Below are positions 6,792 to 10,755 of a DNA stretch of 10,755 bases, piece after piece. Under the pieces are notes generated by a model. The model searched no databases and was not told the origin of the DNA. It worked only from the letters and a program-made list of their open reading frames with translations. The stretch lies in the NCBI GenBank assembly GCA_903886165.1, contig CAISLL010000147.1, forward strand, positions 1-10,755. Direction: 5' to 3'. Source of the stretch: an uncultured beta proteobacterium (GTDB lineage: Bacteria > Pseudomonadota > Gammaproteobacteria > Burkholderiales > Burkholderiaceae_C). The first letter of the stretch is position 1. Every line of letters starts with the position of its first letter. The translations under genes and the position numbers were made by a program.

Positions 6792-9275
6792 ATGACCGAT
6801 GCACCGGCAATGGCACAAGTGGCGATGGGGTACATGGACCAGGGCGTGCTGGTGACGGATGCCGCACAGCGTGTGCAGTACTTCAATCGCCGGTTGTGCA
6901 GCTTGCTGGACATGCCCGAAGCGCTGCTGGCAGCACACCCCACGCTGCAGGAAGTCACAAGATGGCAAAGCAAACGCGGCGACTTTGGCCCACAGAATTC
7001 CGGGCTGGAATCTGCCCTGCGGGATTACATGAATCGAGTGGCCTTGGGTGGGCGTGACACGCCACCTGACAACTACCAGCGCGTCACCCCGAACGGGCTG
7101 ACGCTCGACGTGCGCTCCGATGTGTTGCCTGACGGCTCCATGGTGCGGACGTTCACCGACATCACTGGGCAGGTGCTGGAGCACGCTGCACGCGTCAAGC
7201 TCGGCGAGTTGACCCATAACTTGCAACTTGTCGCAAAAATCGGCGGCTGGGACATTGACGTGGTCAACCGGTGCACGACCTGGACCGAGGGCACGTTTCA
7301 TATATTCGACGCCACGCCGGCAACTTTTCATCCCACTGAGGATTCCATCCGACAGCTTTTCACACACGCCGCCTGGGAGACAGTGCAGGGGTCCTACCGC
7401 CCCGGGCTCGACCCGCCTGATCGCGTCACCCAACACGATTTTGAGCTGGAAATGATCACCCTCACCGGCCGGCGAATTTGGGTGCACTCCATTGGCACCA
7501 GCACCTGGGCCAACCACCGGATCACGCACCGCACTGCCATCGTGCAGGACATCACGGCGCGCAAACAGACCGAATGGGCGCTGCGTGACAGCGAGGCACG
7601 CTGGAAGCTGGCCATGGAAAGCGTTGGTGATGGCGTGTGGGACATGCAACTGCAGACTGGTGACGAATATTTTTCACCGCAACTGCTGCGCATGTATGGT
7701 TACAACGAATCAGTGAGCAAACAGTTTGCGGACAACCTTGACGGCCGCACCCACCCGGATGATGTCCCGCGCATGTTGTTTGACCGCGAGATGCACATGA
7801 ACGGCCAGACTCCCACCTACAACAACGAGCACCGGGTACGCTGCAAGGACGGTAGCTGGAAGTGGGTACACAGCCGGGGCATGGTGATCCAGCGCGACGC
7901 GCAGGGCCTGCCACTGCGCATGATCGGCACCCACACCGACATCACCGAGCGCAAGCAGGCGGAAGCCCAGGTCTGGCAACAGGCACATTTTGATGCCCTC
8001 ACCGGCCTGCCAAACCGGCGCATGATGCAGGAGCGACTGGCGCAGGAACTTAAAAAATGCCGCCGTGACGGCTTGCAACTGGCGCTGCTTTTCATTGATC
8101 TGGACCACTTCAAGGAAGTTAATGACACGCTGGGCCATGACCGCGGCGACCTGCTGCTGACCGAGGCCGCGCGGCGCATTCAGCACTGCCTGCGCGAGGT
8201 CGACACCGTGGCCCGCATGGGCGGTGATGAGTTCACCGTGATCGTCACCGGACTCACGGACCCTTTGCAATTGCAAAAAATCTTGCCCAAGCTGCTGCAA
8301 ACCCTGAGCGCCTCGTTCCAATTGGGTCTGGATCAGGTGTTTGTGTCTGCCAGCATCGGGGTCACCGTGTACCCTGACGATGGCCAGGAGATCGAGGATT
8401 TGCTGAAAAACGCCGATCAGGCGCTCTACGTGGCCAAGGGTGCCGGGCGCAACCGCTTCAGCTTCTTCACGGCAGCCCTGCAAGAGGCCACCCGCCTGCG
8501 CGCCCAGCTCACCCATGACCTGCGTGCCGCCCTGGTGCACCAGGAATTCCGGGTGGTGTACCAGCCGATTGTGGATCTGGCCACCGGCGCCATCCACAAG
8601 GCCGAGGCACTGGTGCGATGGCTGCACCCCACGCGCGGCCTGATCAGCCCGGCCGAATTCATTCCCCTGGCCGAGAGCAGCGGCCTGATTGTGGAAATCG
8701 GCGAATGGGTGTTTGCCCAGGCAGCTGCCCAGGTGCAGGCCTGGCGTGCCACGCTGCACCCCCGGTTTCAGATCAGCATCAACAAGTCACCGGTGCAGTT
8801 TGAAAACCCCAACCCGGCGCACAGCCCATGGATTGAGCAACTCCGCGCGCTGGGTCTGAACGGCGACAGCATCGTGGTGGAAATCACCGAAGGGTTGCTC
8901 CTGTCAACCAGCGACGGCGTGGTTGAGCAACTGTTGCACATGAGTGATGTCGGCATCAACGTGTCGCTGGATGATTTTGGCACCGGCTACTCGTCGCTGT
9001 CCTACCTGCAAAAATTCGACATCGATTTCATCAAGATCGACCAATCGTTCGTGCGCCATTTGGTGGAGGGGTCGACCGACATGGCGCTGTGCCAGGCCAT
9101 CGTGGTCATGGCCCACGCGCTGGGCATGAGGGTGATTGCCGAGGGCGTGGAAACCGCGCAGCAGCGCGATTTGCTGCTGGCCGCAGGGTGTGACTTTGGC
9201 CAGGGCTATTTATTTTCCAGGCCGGTGCCGGCCGCAGAATTCGAGCAGCTGTTGGTGAAAGTAGCCAAAGATTAA
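6792..9275 (+). CDS. PAS-PAS-PAS-GGDEF-EAL cyclic di-GMP turnover protein
   Basis: An 827-residue protein with no membrane segment or signal peptide, so cytoplasmic. Three PAS-like sensor modules come first. Residues about 9-126 (GVLVTDAAQRVQYFNRRL to FTDIT) resemble the PAS_7 fold. Residues about 140-258 run from GGWDIDVV to QDITARK. Residues about 265-390 run from WKLAMESVGDGVWDMQ through the PAC-like HTDITERK. The GGDEF domain (about 395-560) has FDALTGLPNRR, DLDHFKEVND and intact GGDEF at 477-481. RxxD (Arg468/Asp471) lies five residues before it, the product-inhibition I-site. The EAL domain (about 575-820) has Glu605-Ala-Leu, INKSP, EITEG, DDFGTGYSSL, FIKIDQSF, EGVET and the final GQGYLFSRP, so metal-binding and catalytic positions look complete. 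Both synthase and phosphodiesterase activities are possible; which dominates cannot be told from sequence. The start at 6792 is chosen by its ribosome site; GTG at 6747 is an alternative adding 15 residues. Confidence 0.94.
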   Translation: MTDAPAMAQVAMGYMDQGVLVTDAAQRVQYFNRRLCSLLDMPEALLAAHPTLQEVTRWQSKRGDFGPQNSGLESALRDYMNRVALGGRDTPPDNYQRVTPNGLTLDVRSDVLPDGSMVRTFTDITGQVLEHAARVKLGELTHNLQLVAKIGGWDIDVVNRCTTWTEGTFHIFDATPATFHPTEDSIRQLFTHAAWETVQGSYRPGLDPPDRVTQHDFELEMITLTGRRIWVHSIGTSTWANHRITHRTAIVQDITARKQTEWALRDSEARWKLAMESVGDGVWDMQLQTGDEYFSPQLLRMYGYNESVSKQFADNLDGRTHPDDVPRMLFDREMHMNGQTPTYNNEHRVRCKDGSWKWVHSRGMVIQRDAQGLPLRMIGTHTDITERKQAEAQVWQQAHFDALTGLPNRRMMQERLAQELKKCRRDGLQLALLFIDLDHFKEVNDTLGHDRGDLLLTEAARRIQHCLREVDTVARMGGDEFTVIVTGLTDPLQLQKILPKLLQTLSASFQLGLDQVFVSASIGVTVYPDDGQEIEDLLKNADQALYVAKGAGRNRFSFFTAALQEATRLRAQLTHDLRAALVHQEFRVVYQPIVDLATGAIHKAEALVRWLHPTRGLISPAEFIPLAESSGLIVEIGEWVFAQAAAQVQAWRATLHPRFQISINKSPVQFENPNPAHSPWIEQLRALGLNGDSIVVEITEGLLLSTSDGVVEQLLHMSDVGINVSLDDFGTGYSSLSYLQKFDIDFIKIDQSFVRHLVEGSTDMALCQAIVVMAHALGMRVIAEGVETAQQRDLLLAAGCDFGQGYLFSRPVPAAEFEQLLVKVAKD

Positions 9276-10342
9276 GCCAGCCGCTGCCCACTTTGTGCGT
9301 CAAACCAGTTGTTGTGGTTGCTGCTCACAGTCATGCCCACTGTGTCTCCCACCTTCACGACCGTGCTCGGTGGCGTGCGCACGGTGATCATGCCAACGCC
9401 GGTTTTCACCACCACATAGGTGTCGGCCCCAGTCGGTTCGACCAGCGTGACCTGGCCGCGCCAGGCCGCGTCATCACTGAAGTGAATGTGCTCAGGACGC
9501 TGGCCCAGTGTCACTTTGCCCTGCACCGGGCTGGGCAGGCTCAAAACCCCACCTTCAAAGACAAATTGGCTTGTAGCCCCCGTACCACTTGCACTACCCG
9601 CTATGAAATTCATTGTTGGTGAACCAATGAACCCAGCCACATAGGTGTTGGCCGGGCGGCGGTAGATGTCATCCGGAGTGCCAATTTGCTGCAGGATACC
9701 GTCTTTCATCACCGCAATGCGGCTGCCCAGTGTCATGGCCTCAATCTGGTCGTGGGTGACGTAGACACTGGTGATACCCGACACCTGGTGCAGGCGCTTG
9801 ATCTCGGCACGCATTTCCACGCGCAACTTGGCGTCGAGGTTACTCAAGGGTTCGTCAAACAGGAACAATTGCGGGTCACGCGCCAGGGCGCGGCCCATGG
9901 CGACACGCTGGCGCTGGCCACCCGAGAGCTGCGCCGGGCGGCGCTCCAGCAGGTGCTCGATCTGCAGCATGGCGGCCACTTCCTGAATGCGCTTCTTGCG
10001 CACATCTGGCGGCACCTTGCGCATTTCCAGCGCAAAGCCAATGTTGTCGGCCACACTCATGGTCGGGTAGAGGGCGTAGCTCTGGAACACCATGGCAATG
10101 TCACGCTGGGCCGGGGCCACACCCACCACGTTTTTGCCGGCGATTTTCAGCTCGCCCTCCGTTGGGTCTTCAAGTCCGGCAATGATGTTGAGCAAGGTGG
10201 ATTTGCCGCAGCCCGAGGGGCCGACCAGAATCAGAAATTCGCCGGGGGCGACCTCGATGTCGATTTTTTTCAGGATTTCAACGGCTTTGTCGCCCTTGCC
10301 AAAAACCTTGCGAATGCCTGCGATGTGAAGTGAAGCTGCCAT
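9272..10342 (-). CDS. ugpC: Carbohydrate ABC transporter ATP-binding protein (MalK/UgpC family)
   Basis: A 356-residue ATPase that powers sugar import. The N-terminal nucleotide-binding domain has Walker A GPSGCGKST (41-49), Q-loop Gln87 in FQSYALYP, signature LSGGQ (139-143), Walker B LFLFDEP (159-165), D-loop SNLD and switch His197 in YVTHDQ. The length and the C-terminal half (about 240-356) fit the OB/TOBE regulatory domain of MalK-type subunits: GFIGSPTMNFI, then LGQRPEHIHF and EPTGADTYVVV. The UgpC name is a family label; substrate could be glycerol-3-phosphate, maltose, glucose or another sugar, and the partner permease points to a monosaccharide-type system. The gene follows the permease by six bases. 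Its stop TAA (9274-9272) overlaps the convergent GGDEF-EAL stop. Oddity: the linker after MNFI has a stretch, IAGSASGTGATSQF, encoded by DNA poorer in GC than its surroundings. Confidence 0.94.
   Translation of the reverse strand: MAASLHIAGIRKVFGKGDKAVEILKKIDIEVAPGEFLILVGPSGCGKSTLLNIIAGLEDPTEGELKIAGKNVVGVAPAQRDIAMVFQSYALYPTMSVADNIGFALEMRKVPPDVRKKRIQEVAAMLQIEHLLERRPAQLSGGQRQRVAMGRALARDPQLFLFDEPLSNLDAKLRVEMRAEIKRLHQVSGITSVYVTHDQIEAMTLGSRIAVMKDGILQQIGTPDDIYRRPANTYVAGFIGSPTMNFIAGSASGTGATSQFVFEGGVLSLPSPVQGKVTLGQRPEHIHFSDDAAWRGQVTLVEPTGADTYVVVKTGVGMITVRTPPSTVVKVGDTVGMTVSSNHNNWFDAQSGQRLA
9562..9610 (-). repeat. Possible diverged copy of the cca-type repeat inside the ABC ATPase gene
   Basis: On the minus strand this segment reads AATTTCATAGCGGGTAGTGC, then GGGGCTACAAGCCAATTTG further on. 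It shares ATAGC, TAG-GC and the GGxxTAxAxGC block with the palindrome in cca; aligned over 42 bases I count 23 identities. It encodes NFIAGSAS, compared with NSIATSAS in CCA, and lies in a linker where length varies between homologues. The palindrome itself is hardly recognisable, so this may be chance. Confidence 0.22.
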
Positions 10343-10348
10343 GATTGT

Positions 10349-10755
10349 TTATCCTTTCACAGCGCCAGCTGTGAGACCTTTGACGAAATATTGACCCGCC
10401 AGCACATACACCAGCATGGTCGGCAAACCGGCGATGATGGCCGCAGCCATGTCGACGTTGTAACTCTTGACGCTGCTGGTGGTGTTGGCCATGTTGTTCA
10501 GCCCGACGGTGATGGGCTTGCTGTCGGCACCGCTGAAAGCCACGCCAAACAGGAAATCATTCCAGATGTTGGTGAATTGCCAGATCAGCGTGACCATCAA
10601 AATTGGCGTCGACATCGGGATCACGATGCGGTAGAAAATGCGCCAGAAACCGGCCCCGTCCATGCGCGCGGCGTTGACCAGTTCACGCGGAATGGCGGTG
10701 TAATAGTTTCTAAAAAACAGCGTGGTGCCTGCCATGCCGGCCAGGCAGTGCACCA
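10349..10755 (-). CDS. Carbohydrate ABC transporter permease (MalG/GtsC type), C-terminal part
   Basis: The frame is open from the right window edge to a TAA at 10351-10349, giving about 135 residues; family members are about 270-300, so roughly half is present. The GTG at 10753 is an internal Val, not a start. The fragment has FFRNYYTAIP followed by the EAA coupling motif, NAARMDGAGFWRIFYRIVIP, which docks onto the ATPase. Then come a membrane segment (STPILMVTLIWQF), WNDFLFGVAFSG, a second membrane segment (AAAIIAGLPTMLVYVLAGQYF) and the ending VKGLTAGAVKG. This combination recalls glucose/mannose-type GtsC permeases, but substrate remains inferred. It is an inner-membrane protein that precedes the ATPase gene in the same operon; the other permease and the binding protein would be expected further right. 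Confidence 0.92.
   Translation of the reverse strand, partial: VHCLAGMAGTTLFFRNYYTAIPRELVNAARMDGAGFWRIFYRIVIPMSTPILMVTLIWQFTNIWNDFLFGVAFSGADSKPITVGLNNMANTTSSVKSYNVDMAAAIIAGLPTMLVYVLAGQYFVKGLTAGAVKG
10352..10357 (-). promoter_or_regulatory. Ribosome binding site of the ABC ATPase gene, overlapping the permease gene end
   Basis: AAAGGA on the minus strand lies within the last two codons of the permease, directly before its TAA stop and nine bases ahead of the ATPase ATG at 10342. This supports that start and a coupled operon. Confidence 0.65.

Noticed and set aside
7710..8759. Long open frame (349 codons) on the minus strand opposite the GGDEF-EAL gene
   Set aside because: Its Gln/His/Val/Gly-rich composition is typical of antisense shadow translation, and the plus-strand frame carries intact catalytic motifs.
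9686..10333. Open frame of 215 codons on the plus strand opposite the ABC ATPase gene
   Set aside because: Shadow of the ATPase gene; the minus strand holds all the ABC motifs and this frame has no recognisable domain.

Overview
The window is GC-rich and densely coding. Its gene content and protein sequences point to a betaproteobacterium of the order Burkholderiales, most likely family Comamonadaceae (Rhodoferax/Polaromonas/Acidovorax type). The signs are an Slt70-type transglycosylase divergent from 5-formyltetrahydrofolate cyclo-ligase, a class I CCA enzyme with an HD domain, a TctD/TctE-like two-component pair, and a short AT-rich palindromic repeat that resembles a dispersed repeat I recall from Comamonadaceae genomes. 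The taxonomic placement is inference from recognition, not a search.

Layout. Positions 1-434 (minus) hold the 5' part of a 5-formyltetrahydrofolate cyclo-ligase gene cut by the window edge. Nine bases away, and divergent, starts a compact plus-strand run: a periplasmic lytic transglycosylase (444-2435), a glutathione S-transferase family protein (2482-3162), the multifunctional CCA-adding enzyme (3164-4468), an OmpR-family response regulator (4488-5192) and its sensor kinase (5189-6658, ATGA overlap). A hairpin plus T-run (6670-6701) probably ends that run. A stand-alone PAS-PAS-PAS-GGDEF-EAL protein follows (6792-9275). Its stop codon overlaps, tail to tail, the stop of a minus-strand sugar ABC transporter ATPase (10342-9272). 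Upstream of the ATPase on the minus strand is a MalG/GtsC-type permease that runs off the right edge (10755-10349). There is no gene-free stretch over 300 bases; the longest gap is 133 bases (6659-6791).

How the genes relate. The left run mixes housekeeping functions (one-carbon metabolism, peptidoglycan turnover, tRNA 3'-end maturation) with a two-component system that is translationally coupled within itself. The GGDEF-EAL protein could make or degrade cyclic di-GMP. The right end is the tail of a carbohydrate-uptake operon whose binding protein and first permease would lie outside the window. I see no phage, IS, CRISPR, tRNA or rRNA genes.

The most interesting observation is inside cca. 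An AT-rich imperfect palindrome of about 40-60 bp lies in frame between the RRD motif and the DPxGGL motif and accounts for about 22 extra residues relative to E. coli CCA. It looks like a dispersed repeat that has been domesticated into a protein. A weaker, more diverged look-alike lies in the linker region of the ABC ATPase gene. I found no convincing undescribed multi-gene system.
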